DNA of 48,819 nt. Origin: Salipaludibacillus sp. CUR1. GTDB lineage: Bacteria; Bacillota; Bacilli; Bacillales; Salisediminibacteriaceae. The stretch is from positions 1 through 48,819 of the forward strand of contig NZ_JAIWPE010000030.1 of the NCBI RefSeq assembly GCF_021028955.1, given 5' to 3'. The position numbers and the translations under genes were made by a program. How positions within the stretch are numbered: the first letter of the stretch is position 1; each line of letters opens with the position of its first letter. The notes below the pieces were generated by a model. The model worked only from the letters and a program-made list of their open reading frames with translations. It was not told the DNA's origin and searched no databases. This document shows positions 48,431 to 48,819 of this stretch, one piece after another.

Positions 48431-48819
48431 TTTTAAGTATATAAATTAATATTTGTTAGAAATATTTATATCAAACTATAACTTTTTTAGACTGTTAATA
48501 ATTCATTTTAACAGTCTTTTTTTATTTCATGCCGAATTTTGATAATAATTAGTTAAACTTTAACCTATTAACCTTTATAAGAAAATTAAGAGGTTAAAAA
48601 TCAAATTAATAGTGTAACTATAGAAAGCACCTGAGACTGAGACTGTGCTCAGTGGTCGTTCTTTGAATGTTAATTATGATGACACTTTCTCTGCTAGTTT
48701 TAAAAGGAGCATTCCTGTAAGAAAGAAATTTGGGGTTTGAACAAAAAAGAGCCCCCTTGGTATGATACGAGGTGTCCAAAGCTGATCAGCGAAAAGGACC
48801 CTTAATTGATACCCAAGGA
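48431..48819. other. Window end, AT-rich spacer then possible mobile-element edge
   Basis: After the terminator (48489-48523) the sequence is AT-rich to about 48720. The last 80 bp change composition (AAAAAAGAGCCCCCTTGGTA, GCGAAAAGGACCC) and resemble the terminal region of an insertion sequence, but the window ends before any transposase frame. Confidence 0.3.
48489..48523 (+). terminator. Terminator of the R-M system
   Basis: AGACTGTTAA (48489-48498) and TTAACAGTCT (48508-48517) are perfect complements with a 9-nt loop, followed by seven T. Confidence 0.9.

Noticed and set aside
48740-48819. Insertion-sequence end at the right window edge
   Set aside because: The composition change is suggestive, but no complete terminal inverted repeat or transposase lies in the window, so I do not call a mobile element.
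1-48819. CRISPR arrays, tRNA and rRNA genes
   Set aside because: I saw no regularly spaced identical short repeats and no recognisable tRNA or rRNA sequence on either strand.

Overview
The window looks like chromosomal DNA of a Bacillaceae species. AcsA-, BmrA- and SinI-type proteins, strong GGAGG ribosome binding sites, frequent GTG/TTG starts, a Zur-type operator, CstR/CsoR-type operators and ykkC and c-di-GMP-I riboswitches all point to Bacillota. A salt- or alkali-tolerant soil/lake Bacillus relative is my inference; I cannot name the genus. Core-like stretches have moderate GC, while both ends are AT-rich and accessory in character.

Layout. (1) 1-6.3 kb is an accessory array of short, unrelated genes: small membrane proteins, alpha/beta hydrolases, DoxX-like, DMP19-like, a nucleotidyltransferase, a DUF3953-like protein and a lipoprotein. 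They are separated by a recurring intergenic element made of a small terminator-like hairpin followed by a conserved TGGAAAATGATGTTAA/CTAACGGGGAG box. Several of these genes are broken. A further full copy of the element lies near 14.2 kb with more small membrane genes (14.3-15.6 kb). (2) 6.7-11.3 kb holds an MMPL transporter and its heptad-repeat partner, divergent from a TetR regulator. (3) 11.5-14.2 kb holds a winged-helix regulator and an MFS exporter. (4) 15.8-17.6 kb holds small membrane or tubby-like proteins. (5) 17.7-21.8 kb is a LytTR regulator / acetyl-CoA synthetase / OFA-family MFS module. (6) 22.2-27.2 kb is a six-gene operon behind a perfect Zur-type palindrome: FecB/FecCD/FecE-like importer, two SAM methyltransferases and a [2Fe-2S] thioredoxin-fold protein. 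(7) 27.4-29.1 kb is a BmrA-like ABC exporter.

(8) 29.8-30.1 kb carries a c-di-GMP-I riboswitch directly upstream of a 41-residue SinI-like anti-repressor. (9) 30.9-31.6 kb holds a VKOR-like membrane protein behind a consensus promoter with two CstR/CsoR-type palindromes. (10) 31.8-32.8 kb has a ykkC (probably guanidine-I) riboswitch with an overlapping terminator in front of an EamA/DMT transporter. (11) 33.2-35.7 kb holds a frameshifted TPR gene, an unknown gene and a decayed M20/M42-type peptidase.

(12) 36.2-48.4 kb is a defence island: a tightly overlapping DUF6361 / PLD nuclease / SNF2-type helicase operon (which I recall as Azaca-like) followed by a GIY-YIG-DUF4357 protein, a HIT protein with a collapsed PLD-type neighbour, an orphan HEPN-like protein, and a type II restriction-modification system (controller, HNH endonuclease, C5-cytosine methyltransferase). 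The best candidates for something undescribed are the cassette-like repeat array, the Zur-box importer/methyltransferase operon, the c-di-GMP riboswitch on sinI, and the four-gene defence operon.
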